A stretch of DNA of 64,000 nucleotides. It comes from Cadophora sp. MPI-SDFR-AT-0126 (Eukaryota > Ascomycota > Leotiomycetes > Helotiales > Ploettnerulaceae). A program made the translations under genes and the position numbers. Below are positions 47,780 to 58,049 of this stretch, piece by piece. The stretch lies in the NCBI GenBank assembly GCA_020747065.1, contig JAGMVK010000018.1, positions 496,001-560,000 on the forward strand. The letters are read 5' to 3'. Each line of letters opens with the position of its first letter. Position 1 is the stretch's first letter. The notes beneath the pieces were generated by a model. It made no database searches. It was not told the origin of the DNA and saw only the letters and a program-made list of their open reading frames with translations.

Positions 47780-48277
47780 ACTTATTCTGTATCTTCGAGA
47801 GAGAGCTAGGTATATTGACTGATGGATGGCGCTGGAAGGTCGGAAAATTCGAATTTCATTTCCGCTTTGTCATTGTTGCTGCGCAGCTTTTGCTTCTCAA
47901 GCTTCGCTCAGCGTCTTTGTCAAAGCTAATTTCGAAGCAGCAAAGTCCCCCTCCCTCCCTTCAGCGCTTCGTCAGCTGTTGCTTGAGTGCTTGAGAATAT
48001 ATACTTTCCGATCTCTGTTGTGGACCCCGCCAACATCCAGTTCCAGCGAACAAGCACTCATCCAAGGATCATACACGTTAGCCTACGGTCTATCCAGCCT
48101 CTAGGAAGAAGTGCTTGAATTACCGGGCTTCATTTTCACGTTTGTGGTGGGACGGAACCTTGTTGGCCATCAACTGTCAGCTCTCCTTCGCCATTCGCTT
48201 GTGCTGATTCCGACACTGGACTGACTGCAGCCCCCGGCCACGCCTCTAGCCCGAATTCAGGACCCTCGCCTGCCTGC

Positions 48278-48300
48278 CCTGCACCTGCACCTGCACCTGG
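48278..48300 (+). repeat. ACCTGC short tandem repeat
   Basis: Three to four copies of a six-base unit in the pyrimidine-rich leader region about 600 bases upstream of the ATG at 48902. Probably a replication-slippage tract in a UTR. Confidence 0.55.
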
Positions 48301-48901
48301 CCTGACCAAGACCTGATCTTGAATCTCTGCACGGTGCTTCACTGCACTAAATCACATCTCAGCGCTGCACGGCACGAACCTCACTCACCTTTCCTCATCC
48401 TCCCTCCTCTTTATTGCAGCCCGCCCGCCTCCTCCTCTCTCCTTCACAACCTCGCTCTCCCTTCACCTCATCTCACCTCTAGCCCTCGCGAGGCTTCAAT
48501 CCGACCAAACATCGATACCTTCCTCTTCCATCCTGTTCCCCGCCGGCCTCTTGACCCGAACAACGTCAATTGCCTGCCCAGTTTCCGCGCCGTCGACGTG
48601 CCCTTCCCCACCCTCACCGGCCAAATCAACAAACCAGACACATCACCGACAGCTAGTTCACTCCCAGTTATCGCGAAGCTACTGCGTCTAGCTTCAGTCT
48701 ATTCCCAGTAGCATACGCCATCTACATCCAAGTCTGCAGAAAACGACTTTCTAGCGCCATTGCTTCCACTATTGTCAACCACAATTCAGGTCCAAGCTTG
48801 CTTCTTGACCAATAATTGCCTCACGCTGCTGCAGAAAGCACATTCACAACCCACTTCCACCTCAACGTACATTCATTCAGTACACCTTATCGGCATTCAC
48901 A

Positions 48902-50035
48902 ATGGCATCCCAAGTGCATAGAAAACCCATGCCGGCAGGATATCAAGGTCCTCAATCCCCCGATCCTTACACCCACAGCCGCAGTCGAACAACCTCTTCG
49001 AATATCTTCCCGACGGCCCAGTATCCGCCTCAACCACAACAACTGTACCCAAACAATATGCAGGTCCACAACTACACTTCGCGGAGAACCCCCTCGAACG
49101 CAACATACTCGACGACAGCAAGCAGTGGCAATGGCCCTGTGCCGTTCCGTGCTACATCTCAAGATCTCCGCCGGTCAACATCGTCGAGATCTGGTGGTCT
49201 ACAGCCGTCAAGCTATGTCGCATTGATGAGGAAACAAAAGGCTACAGTCTGGTGCGATAGGGCACAGCACGAAGACCCCCGCCTCCTCGCCGCGCAGAAA
49301 GCAGCAAAGATGCGAGCCACGATGGAAGTCATCGGTGGGCCAGCAGCAGGTCGGGTCCCGACAAGTGGATCAAACAGTCTGGCAGGCAGCAACAGAGTCA
49401 CAGCGAAGATAAGACATCACGGCAAGGCAGGGCTCGTAGGATACAGCCCAGGGGACCTAGTGGGAGGAGTCGGAGGCGTGCCCATGCGATTGAGTGCTAG
49501 TGAGGTCGAAGGAGGAGACAGCGACGACGACGCCGATAGCGGGAATATGGCCTATGGAGGAGGAACATACCATCGCCGGACTGGCAGCGGGAGAAGCAGT
49601 GTCGGAAGCGGCAGACGTGGCCTCACATACTCGAGACAATCCGGCGCGAGTTCCACGGGCGGGAGATGGAGCTCTGGAAATACACCGCCGAACGAGCGAC
49701 AGAACTCGATGGACGATGTGCAGGAAGCGGGGGAGACGCCGGTACCGGGCACGCATCAGCGGTCTAAGGATTATTTTACTGCTGATGGGAATGGAGATGG
49801 TACACGCAGTGCTGGCAGTGGCAGTAGTGGCGAGCGTGCAGACGCAGTGGGCGACCTGAACACTGTAGACGCCGCCAGACTCGCCAGCAATAGCCTGCTG
49901 AAATCCACCGTTACCCGCGAGAAGAGCGTCAAGAATCCGGATGAGTTGAGAAGGAGAGGAAGTGTGGATGATAGGACCATGACGATGAGTGCTGGACGGC
50001 TGTACATCGCGAATCCGGATGCGGATAGCGATTGA
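48902..50035 (+). CDS. Conserved Ser/Gly-rich fungal protein of unknown function
   Basis: Intronless, 377 aa. Most of the chain is low-complexity: Ser, Gly, Arg, Thr and Pro with many potential phosphorylation sites. Two patches look conserved. One, near residues 104-130, reads Y-V-A-L-M-R-K-Q-K-A-T-V-W-C-D-R-A-Q. The other, near residues 165-190, reads V-T-A-K-I-R-H-H-G-K-A-G-L-V-G-Y. I recall similar proteins across ascomycetes with no known role. There is no signal peptide, membrane segment or enzymatic motif. The very long upstream non-coding region suggests complex regulation or a long leader. The C-terminus (S-A-G-R-L-Y-I-A-N-P-D-A-D-S-D) is acidic. Confidence 0.8.
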   Translation: MASQVHRKPMPAGYQGPQSPDPYTHSRSRTTSSNIFPTAQYPPQPQQLYPNNMQVHNYTSRRTPSNATYSTTASSGNGPVPFRATSQDLRRSTSSRSGGLQPSSYVALMRKQKATVWCDRAQHEDPRLLAAQKAAKMRATMEVIGGPAAGRVPTSGSNSLAGSNRVTAKIRHHGKAGLVGYSPGDLVGGVGGVPMRLSASEVEGGDSDDDADSGNMAYGGGTYHRRTGSGRSSVGSGRRGLTYSRQSGASSTGGRWSSGNTPPNERQNSMDDVQEAGETPVPGTHQRSKDYFTADGNGDGTRSAGSGSSGERADAVGDLNTVDAARLASNSLLKSTVTREKSVKNPDELRRRGSVDDRTMTMSAGRLYIANPDADSD

Positions 50036-51296
50036 GAATGAGGCAGAGGAGGATATACCACATTTCGTTTATCCACTGGATTACAGGCGGCGAAGAGGAC
50101 CGGAACAAGAGAACCATGGTTTCTCTATCTGTTCCTTCTTCTCTCTTCATTTCTGGCCATGGCTGGCCGAGCTACGGCTCATTGACATGCATTCGTGGCG
50201 TTTTGGGCGATTCGGTTGATCGGTTCGATGAATTTGGATGGGTGTTTCTGGATTTCCAACACATCGGGAACTGGGGTTAGGAAGGATTTCCATTGTACTT
50301 TTGTCTATCGCTTCTTGGAGATAGAGGCGGTGGCCTGGGTTGGGTTGGGTTGGGTTGGGTTGGATTACAACCAATCGCTCGTTTTAGCGGCATTGCGGTC
50401 TTTTGTATACATGGATGGATGAAGGCTTTTGAGAATGGGTGGTTGGATGGATGGAGGAGGGAGGGGGGAATATCTACGTACAGTCGCTTGGTGGGATATC
50501 AGAGAGCGAAGAGAGCAGAAGAGGAGAAGGCAGAATAATACCAAAAAGCTTCGGCTTTTCAACTTCTTTCCTGCAATTTCTTCCATCCATTTCTGGCTTC
50601 AGTACAGAACGGATCCCAATTCCTTCTTTTGAGATACGCTCAGGTGAGAATGTTGGGAATCGCTTCACTTTCATTCGAACGACGACGATGATCTACGAAG
50701 CGAAAGATATCTTTGTGCTGCAAATTGTTCTCTTACACCCCCATTTATATGAGTGTAAACAAAGATAAGAGAGGGAAGAGGGGGAAGGAAGTGGAAGCGG
50801 GCGATGTTAGACAGGTCGGACGTATACTGTACGAAGTTGTACTATGAACATATTGTCTGAGGCAAAACCTACTGGTCACTTAAATAGCCTTTGACATGTA
50901 TACTAGCTTTACTTACCCAAGCCAAACTGCTGAAATTGGTGAAGATTACAATTATTTAGTTTTTTATGTTGATTCTGCCAAAGTCGATAATTGAATTATC
51001 CAGGGTCCGAGGGGTCCTTCGAACAGGGGGTGGTTGGTTGGATGGTGACTGTTGCCGAATAGAACGCGAAACCACTTTCCAAGGCGACGCGACAAATCGC
51101 GTCCTTCCTCGAACCACACACCCACATCCGTTCACCTCCACACTGCTTTCGAGAGCCTCATCAACAGCACTTCGAACCAACATCGAGAGACAGCACCTAG
51201 AATTCACTTTCTTCGAACTAATTCATGCGAGATTAAATTGACATATTCACTTGAACCACGTCCGGCTTTGTCGCCTCGAAGGACAACGCGTTCACG
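50036..51296. other. 1.26 kb intergenic, CAF-1 gene upstream region
   Basis: Small frames on both strands overlap one another between 50090 and 50770 and have no motif; they are rich in simple G/T and G/A tracts. The stretch holds the 3' end of the gene at 48902 and the promoter of the CAF-1 subunit. No gene is supported. Confidence 0.4.
50336..50363 (+). repeat. TGGGT tandem repeat
   Basis: Five to six perfect TGGGT units in the 3' flank of the preceding gene. It is superficially telomere-like but not the fungal TTAGGG repeat, and too short to mark a telomere relic. Confidence 0.65.
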
Positions 51297-53386
51297 ATGT
51301 CCGACCTAGGCTCCCCACGCTCTCTCAAGAGAGACCACACCAGCTACGAAGAATCCGAAACCCAAGAACTCGAAGCACCTTTCACAGTTCCAGCAGAATT
51401 CCTTGCAAAGCTCGCTGCTGAGGAAGACAACGCCACAGAATCACTACCCACCCCTCCCGTCAGCGTTGGCACCAAAAGAGAGAACAGTCCCACTCGAAGT
51501 ACTACAGGCTCCTTGACCGACGCTGGCACAAACACGCCTTCGAGAGACCAGTCTCCTGCTTTGAGCACTTTGCCAACAACCACCTCCGACGCACCTCCTG
51601 CTTCTGCATTCGCTGCGATGAACGGTTCTGCTCCTCCTCCGCCGAAGAAGGCGAAGCTTACGTTCCAGGAGAAGGAGATGAAGCGGATAAACAAGGAGAT
51701 CAAGGATAAGGAGAAGGCTGAGGAGAAGGCTCGTAAAGAGGCGGAGAGGGCGAGAAAGGAAGCGGAGAAACAGGCGCATGCTGATGAGAAGGCGAAGAAG
51801 GATGCGGAGAAGGAGGCTGAGCGGAAGAAGAAGGAGGCCGAGAGAGAAGAAAAGCGAATTGCGCAAGAAGAGAAGCGACTTGCACAAGAAGTAGACAAAG
51901 CTGCTAAGGAGGAGAAGCGGAGGAAGAAGGAGGAAGAGAAGTTGAAGGCCGAGGAGGAAAAGAAGAAGAAGGATAGGGGCCAGATGAAGCTGGGCAACTT
52001 CTTCAATATTCCTACAACCACTCGTCCAAGGGCTTCGAGTGTCGACTCTAGGGGCCGGACATCAATGAGTCCAGCACCTCAATCTTCAATCATCAGTGCT
52101 GCGGTTGCCAGTCCAATGAAAACACCAAGCAAGCCGGAAAAGACTGCCTACGAGAAGCTCTTCCCCGACTTCTACGTCCAACAAGGTGTTACGGTAGCAC
52201 CCATTAATCGATTTGAGCGAGATGAGGAGGCTGTCGGAGCTATCGAGAGTATTATCGACAGCTACTTGTCAGGCAACAGAAGTCCTGGTCGTCAACGTAC
52301 ATTCGATGCTTCGGCTCTTTTCCACACCTCAACACTGTACAATATTCCCCGTGGCAAGCAGCTTGTACCTGTACGACAGATTATGTCCGATTTCTATTCC
52401 GGCAATTCTTCCAAGCCAATCGACCTGACTACCGACTCGCAAAACTCACAGATCAAGAGAACAGGCGACTTACTGAAGGGAATTCCTATGAAGATCTTGC
52501 ACTTCCAAGAAGACGTTCGACCGCCATATCGGGGCACTTATACCAGTCGGCCTGTTAGTGGCATGTACAAATTAGCTAGGAACCCCTTGAGACGAGACCT
52601 TCCAAACACCGACTACGATTATGATAGTGAGGCGGAATGGGTTCAAGACGATGAGGATGCAGAGGACCTCAAGAGTGAAGGAGATGAAGAAGAGGAGCTT
52701 GGTGATGACGAGGATATGGATGATTTCCTGGATGATGAGAATGATGAGACCGCCAATTCCAGGAGATTGGTTTTACAAGGTGATCTGGAACCAGTTTCTA
52801 CGGGACTTTGTTGGGAGGATAGGAAGAGGCGAACTTCGAATGTGAAGATGATTGCCTATCGGATGGAGGTTATTCTAGGTATGTGGATCTCCCATATCAT
52901 ACATGCTTTGCTAATTGTCCAGATCCAACTATCAAGTCTATCGATCCCTTCTCAACAGCATATTGGGACTCTCCAGTACCAACCAAAACCACCATGGAAC
53001 CACCACGCATCCCTCTCAATACCATGAAATCCACATCCGCCAACATCAACAGCCTTTTCTCACTAAAATCGTCCTCAACCACCGACTTCGTCAAATCTTC
53101 ATCCATGCTCACCCCTTCAACTCTATCTTCTTCCGCCCAATCTCAACAACCCACTAAGCCCGCCACCACTAAAGACGCTAAACCCAAGAAAATCCTCTCA
53201 GCAGACGACCTCCCTGCTTTTAAGGCTGCCATTCAAGGTTCTGATCTGAGTAAAGTTGGCTTGATCGAAGTGCTCAAGAAAAAATTCCCTGGTAGACCTG
53301 CGGCTGCTATTAAGGGTACCCTGGAGACTGTTGCGAAGAGAGTTGGTGTTAAAGAGGTTGATAAGCGCTGGGTTATCTTGGACTGA
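51297..53386 (+). CDS. CAC1: Chromatin assembly factor 1 large subunit (p150)
   Basis: Two exons, 51297-52878 and 52923-53386 (44-bp intron, phase 1), give 681 aa. The N-terminal 118 residues are polar. A long KER region (Lys/Glu/Arg-rich, about residues 119-228) would form a DNA-binding helix. It is followed by a PCNA-interacting box Q-M-K-L-G-N-F-F at 229-236. The next conserved block has Y-E-K-L-F-P-D-F-Y-V, F-Q-E-D-V-R-P-P-Y-R-G-T-Y and Y-D-Y-D-S-E-A-E-W, then a strongly acidic stretch (about 440-488), then the C-terminal winged-helix region (about 615-681, ending R-W-V-I-L-D). This order is that of the CAF-1 large subunit, which deposits H3-H4 onto newly replicated DNA at the fork. Its partners, the p60 and p48 subunits, are not in the window. 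Nuclear. An ATG at 51297 fits. A 225-codon antisense frame is an artefact of the KER codons. Confidence 0.95.
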
Positions 53387-54234
53387 ATTGGCTGAAGGAG
53401 ACATCGTGTTCGACGAGAACAGTTGAGGAGTTCTTATGACTGCAGCGGAAGGGATCATGTATAGCGTTTGCTTGTGGAGTCTATTCTGGCGTTTGGTTGA
53501 TGTGGGCATGAGCCAAATTTGCCAGGCAGCATTCTTCATTGTTTGCTTTCAGAGCTATGAGTGGGAGCTGGAGTACGAGGGGCAAAATGTATATTATTGC
53601 TACGAATTTGTCTGGGCTGAAGGCAGTATCATCCCTTGCGTGGTTGCGCGGATACTGGCTCGCATGTAGATATCTAGAATTAAGGGGATGCGGAATGGAT
53701 GAGAATAAGAAGTCGTCGTATGTTGTCCAAATCTGGTTCGAGTGACTTGCTAACCAGGAAATGTTTTGTCAACGAGAATATTGATTGAGTTGATGCCACC
53801 ACTCTGCCGAGTTTATGCCAGCCCGTTAGTTTCCTCTCGCTTAGTCGCTTGGGGGAGGTAAGTATCGTAAACATAAACTCAACTCAACTAAACAAAGCAC
53901 ATACGAAGCTCCCAAGACAGAGCGTAAGGTAGCGTGAGACAGCGTGAAGAAACCTCTAGGAGAAGAGAACGTGGGCTGTTCGTAGAAGTGAATAGCTGTC
54001 CTAAGAGCAAGAGCAAGAGCAAATAACTTTACTGCATCAAGCGTGAATTATGTAGAATTTGAACTTGAAGTAGAACTCCATCTGACAATAATAACAACAC
54101 CTCTTTGGTCCCTCTGTCTGCTTTCTTCCTTACTTGAATTGAGATGACATAACATGACGTCTAACCAAAAGAAACATGGAAGAAGACAAGAAAGGATAAC
54201 AAAGCATAACACAGCAGAGCAAATAGAAAGATCA
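53387..54234. other. Intergenic, convergent gene ends
   Basis: 848 bases between stops on opposite strands. Frames at 53436-53669 and 53539-53745 are short and without motif. A small AGAGCA repeat lies near 54004-54021. I see no gene. Confidence 0.45.
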
Positions 54235-56329
54235 TCAAACGATAACCACGCCCACAACCACAGCCATCACGACCCCTAAAATAGACGTCTCGACGCCAAC
54301 TCTTCCAGCGGCATTCCCCACCTCAATCGGCGTCGGTATTGATGTTGGTAGCGACGACACATTCACAGCAATAGACGAACTCGCAGACGGAGCTGGAATC
54401 ACATCTGTACCTGTACCCTTCGGTCCTGGCGTCGGAACCGCCTCACTGTCACTCGCAACCTCGCTCTTCGTTGGTGTCTCTTCTTCCTCTCCTTCTTCGG
54501 TTGAAACTTCTGGGATTTCAGGAATTCCGGGCGATAGAGTAAACACCGGTTTACCCGAACCCAAACTTAGATGAAGCGTCTTGGTCGTGGGAGGGAGAGT
54601 CGTGGTTGTTGTTCCGGAATCTGTGTCTGTTTCTGTGGTTGGTGGACTCAAGGGGGAAGGGATGGGGTGAGTCGTGTATAGGGGGTAAGTAGTGGTGGAA
54701 AGAGAGCCGATGGTGCATTTTGCGTTGTGGGGTGGGCAGGATGTTATAGTATAGGTTTTTGTGCTGGTTAGGGTGAAGGTGGTGAATTTTGTTGATGTTG
54801 ATGTTGATGTCGGTTTTGCTGTGGATGGGCTGGTTACGGGACAGATTGTGGTGTAGTGCGATACGGTGGTTGTTTTGGAGCCGTATGGACAGGATTTCAC
54901 GGTTGAGGCGCAGGATGTGATGGTGTATGTCTTGGTGGTTTTGAGTGTTGAGGTTGTGTACTTGGTTGTGTGCGGCGGTTTGGAGTGGCTGGGCTTTGAG
55001 AAGCTTGGTTTGGTCCAGGTGGGCTTTGAGAATGTTGGGTTGGAATGGCTTGGTTTCGTGTGAGATGGAATTGAAAATGTTGGCTTTGTGTGGCTGGGTT
55101 TGTATGTGGGGATGCTGAAGGATGGCTTGGTCTTGCTTGATAGCGGTGGAGTTTTGGACGTCGACGGTGAACCGATGGATAGCGACAGAGATGGTGATGT
55201 TGATACCGCAGGTGGGGGCTTAGAGCTGGTGGGAGGTCCGATGGATAGTGACAGAGATGGTGTGCTGATTGGTGGAAGAGGTACAGAGACCGTGGGAGTA
55301 CCAATTGATAGAGAGAGACTTGGCGTCGTGGCTGGCGGTGAAGGTGGAGGTAAGGAGGTCGAAGGAGGGCCAAGAGATAGTGAAAGTGATGGTGTAGTCA
55401 CTGGTGGTGGTGGAACAGAAGTTGAAGGAGGGCTAAGTGAAAGTGAGAGCGAGGGAGTGGTGACCGGTGGTGGAAGGGTAGGAGTCGGGGGAGCTGGAGG
55501 AGTAACACTTGGCGGTGATGGAGACACTGGTGGAGGACCAAGAGTGAAACTAAGCGACGGGACGCTGATTGATGGTGCAGCAGTTGAAGGAGGCACGGGT
55601 ATGCTGAAAGCTGTAAAAAAATTAGCATCTATTTCGGGGTCTTCCTATCGCCATCGCAGCTGAATCTCACAAGGTGTTTGGCCTGGAGGAACCAAAGTTT
55701 GGGCAGAGGCCAATGGCCTCAGAGCCAAAAGCAGAAAAAGTTCACAACCCCTCATGTTCAGTTTGATGAAACAGGAAGTGATTCAAAGAGATCGGACGAA
55801 GCCAAAGACTTGGAAAGGTACGTGGTGTGGGAAATGATTGTTTATAAACGAAATGATGGCGAATTTTCATTGAATTGGATGAAGTTGGGATAAACACGGG
55901 TCGGCACTTACTTGACGAGGAAGAACTCGAGATGGAGCTTACGACAGCACAAGTATCGACGTAAATACTCTGCGAAGTGTACCCTCCACAGATTTCACTC
56001 GCATCTCCAAAACATTCTGAATTGCAGTAGCCGTCGAGGGAAAGAGGACTCTCGAAGGTATTGCCACAGTAGCATCCCCATCCGTCCTCCATAGCAGCGT
56101 AGGAGAACCCATTCTTCGAGCATACTGCTTGACAGTTCTCGACTGTAGTATCTACCTCGGTTGAAGGTGCAAATCTGGCCGTGAGAGGCCGGTCACTACT
56201 CTGGTAAAAGACACATCCGACATACGTCCAGCCGCAACCAGTCCCTAGAGTTTGAGGTGATGCGGAGATGATCGACGAGAGAGTACTTGAAATAACGAAG
56301 GTACTAAGCTTCCATGACGAGGGACTCAT
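54235..56329 (-). CDS. WSC-domain surface protein with Pro/Ser/Thr stalk and GPI anchor
   Basis: Main model: exons 56329-55912 and 55610-54235 joined across a 301-bp intron (phase 1), giving 597 aa. Exon 1 carries a signal peptide (core STFVISSTLSSIISA) and a WSC domain at about 33-127 with C-Y-C-G-N in the core, ending at Ser-rich residues. Exon 2 is a long Pro/Ser/Thr stalk with imperfect repeats of a T-P-S-L-S-L-S-I/L-G unit, then S-H-T-K-P and K-P-T-F-S repeats, and a hydrophobic C-terminal tail (ILGVVMAVVVGVVIV) typical of GPI signals. The stalk should be heavily O-mannosylated. The product is probably a wall or plasma-membrane surface protein; the WSC-stalk plan resembles wall sensors but lacks a cytoplasmic domain. 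An alternative short first exon within the intron (next entry) joins the same exon 2 in phase, so two genes or two promoters are possible. Convergent with CAF-1. Confidence 0.72.
55100..55560 (-). repeat. Imperfect tandem repeats coding the Ser/Pro stalk
   Basis: About seven degenerate copies of a roughly 60-90-base unit encoding a P-S-L-S-L-S-I/L-G-P/T-P core separated by Pro-rich spacers. Repeats of this type change length readily by unequal exchange, a common source of variation in fungal surface proteins. Confidence 0.6.
55671..55755 (-). CDS. Alternative first exon (signal peptide) for the stalk/GPI protein
   Basis: Inside the 301-bp intron of the preceding model, ATG 55755 opens a frame with a clear signal peptide (core LFLLLALRPLASA) and a GTGAGA donor at 55670. 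A 60-bp intron with a GCTAAT branch site and a TTTTTTTACAG acceptor joins it in phase 1 to exon 55610-54235. The result would be a 486-aa secreted stalk/GPI protein without a WSC domain. The match in phase, signal peptide and splice sites is unlikely by chance. It may therefore be the true start of a separate gene, or an alternative promoter product. Confidence 0.5.
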
Positions 56330-57254
56330 GATGCCTAGAAAGGGGTGATCAAACAGAAACGAATGTATGGGATGAACCGATAGCCATAATCAAAGCATTA
56401 CGATGGGGATAGTGTTGAATATATCCCCTCAAGAATAAATTGATCGGGCAAACTCAAGTATACCCTGACGGGATAAACAAACGTCTTATAGGAGGACAGT
56501 AACATTCCGCTATATCACATAGAGAGACGTCGACACTGAAGAACAGGAGATATAAGATAGGGGCTGCGGCCCTTCGGAGACCCGAAATGTGGTGTGACAT
56601 AACAGTGGCTATTGGAGCCATGACAGCAGAATAGAGTATTCAACGGCATGAATCAACATTTATGTAAAGCCACAAGACGGCATCAAATGATTCCAGGATC
56701 ACTGCAGGTTTCTTGCCCGAAGGCATGTTCAAGTCCAAGGGTGTGACAATTTAGCCAGTGTTGGTGGCTATTTTAACCATATTGGGCTCATCTAGCTCAT
56801 GTTGCCCTGTGAAAATCAGTAAGGGCCTTGCATGCAGACAATAGCTTTCAACCCCTGAACTAGCCATCGTATGGTACCGAAAACAGGGCCACGCTCGAAA
56901 GTAAGTGAGGTGGGCTGACTAGGACATTTACCCCGCTTCATCCAATATTGAGCTTTGACGCATCCTTCGACCTGCATTTCGAAGTTGGAGTGCATGGACT
57001 TCCAGCCTTACGATCGAGTGGCCCAGTGACTGCCCTCCTTCATCAAAAGTTAGACCCATGTTGCGATGGAGATCAGACCCGATGCCCTGTCGATAGAGTG
57101 TGGGCGTTGAAGCTATTTCGAAGAAGGTTTGTCGCCTCTGGGTAAGCTATTGAGACAAAGTCTCGTGGTAAAGGCAAGAATGAGATGTCTGGTCAACGAA
57201 GCATATCCCAGACTAGGGCTGCTTCGATCAAAGCTCTCAAACTTTGTGGCGAGC
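56330..57254. other. Intergenic, upstream of the WSC/GPI gene
   Basis: 925 bases between the WSC gene's ATG and the end of the methyltransferase gene. A 65-codon plus frame at 56948-57145 is non-coding in look. No other feature is seen. Confidence 0.4.
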
Positions 57255-58049
57255 TCATTTCGAACCAGCCTTCTTGGCTCTGACCACGAACAAAGGGTCC
57301 TCCGAAGATCCCCAAAATCCAGGTTTTCCCTCTTCCAATATGACTTCCTCGATGTCCTCCCAGCCGCCACTTGCCCAGAAATATCCCCCAACCCATCGTC
57401 TCCGCCCTTCATCGTCCATTCTCATCCATTTGCCAATGACTTTCGTCGGGAAGCACCTGTTGCTGAAAGCCATATGTGCAGTTCCTCCAACCTGCAATAC
57501 CCTGTTGATTTCCTTGAATATAGAAACGGGTTGTGTGAGGTAATCCACGGAGACGTTGCAAATAACGGTGTCGATACTCTCGTTCGGAACCTCCTCCAGA
57601 CTTGGGTTCTTGTTCAGGTCTTTGACAAAGTACTTCGTGAGGTGTGGATTCCGCTCTAACTCCAATTTATTCATCCCGTATCCAATCATACTCGGCGGCT
57701 TGAGATTCGTGGAAAGATGTGAAGTCCAACTCGAGCAGAGATCCAACACGCTGTGGTTCGGCTTTACGATCGCGTCGTAATAAGATTTGAGGGATGCGAT
57801 TGCCCCATCATCGATATGTTGTACAAAGCGCGGAAGTTGATACCATTCCGTATCCGAAATTTCGTCCTGTCTGCGAAGATCCTCCGCTGCGTATGTGATC
57901 GTAGTCGGATAGAGCGATCGAAGGAGGGGATTGATGCGGTAAGTTGTCGATTCAGATGCCATCGTGGAGCAACGGGAGGCGATTCGCGTCGACTTGCGGG
58001 AGAAGATTGGTTCGAATAGGATGTGTATTCGAGATCGTAGAATGGACAT
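57255..58049 (-). CDS. Class I SAM-dependent methyltransferase
   Basis: Intronless, 264 aa from ATG 58049. The Rossmann-like methyltransferase fold shows motif I near residues 97-105 (S-V-L-D-L-C-S-S-W), a motif II-like acidic stretch (S-I-D-T-V-I-C-N-V-S-V-D-Y-L) and the following helix E-I-N-R-V-L-Q-V-G-G-T-A, as in Methyltransf_11 proteins. In motif I the usual G-x-G is replaced by C-S-S, so cofactor binding may differ from the norm. The first 30 residues are Arg/Ser-rich without acidic residues except one Glu (M-S-I-L-R-S-R-I-H-I-L-F..S-R-K-S-T-R-I-A-S-R). This looks like a mitochondrial presequence, and a second Met at residue 30 could start a cytosolic form. Substrate unknown. Its neighbours give no pathway hint. 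Confidence 0.85.
   Translation of the reverse strand: MSILRSRIHILFEPIFSRKSTRIASRCSTMASESTTYRINPLLRSLYPTTITYAAEDLRRQDEISDTEWYQLPRFVQHIDDGAIASLKSYYDAIVKPNHSVLDLCSSWTSHLSTNLKPPSMIGYGMNKLELERNPHLTKYFVKDLNKNPSLEEVPNESIDTVICNVSVDYLTQPVSIFKEINRVLQVGGTAHMAFSNRCFPTKVIGKWMRMDDEGRRRWVGGYFWASGGWEDIEEVILEEGKPGFWGSSEDPLFVVRAKKAGSK

Larger units (their letters stand above)
43218..48901. other. 5.7 kb region without a convincing gene
   Basis: The longest gap in the window. Frames on both strands (43534-43830, 44122-44448, 46596-47207 and 48319-48711, among others) lack motifs and signal sequences, and no spliced model stands out. The last part (48130-48900) is strongly pyrimidine-rich and runs into the ATG of the next gene, so it is probably a long 5' UTR. 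Several short tandem repeats lie inside (GATAA, GATTT, GGTA, ACCTGC). A large regulatory region or a non-coding transcript for the downstream gene is possible. Confidence 0.45.

Noticed and set aside
50336..50363. Interstitial telomere
   Set aside because: The unit is TGGGT, not TTAGGG, and it is only about 28 bases long.
51344..52021. 225-codon minus frame opposite CAF-1
   Set aside because: A shadow of the Lys/Glu repeat codons of the KER region (Ser/Phe/Leu runs).
55088..55663. 191-codon plus frame opposite the stalk gene
   Set aside because: Gly/Val/Asp-rich mirror of the Pro/Ser/Thr repeats.
57129..57659. 176-codon plus frame
   Set aside because: It is antisense to the methyltransferase, which shows clear family motifs on the minus strand.
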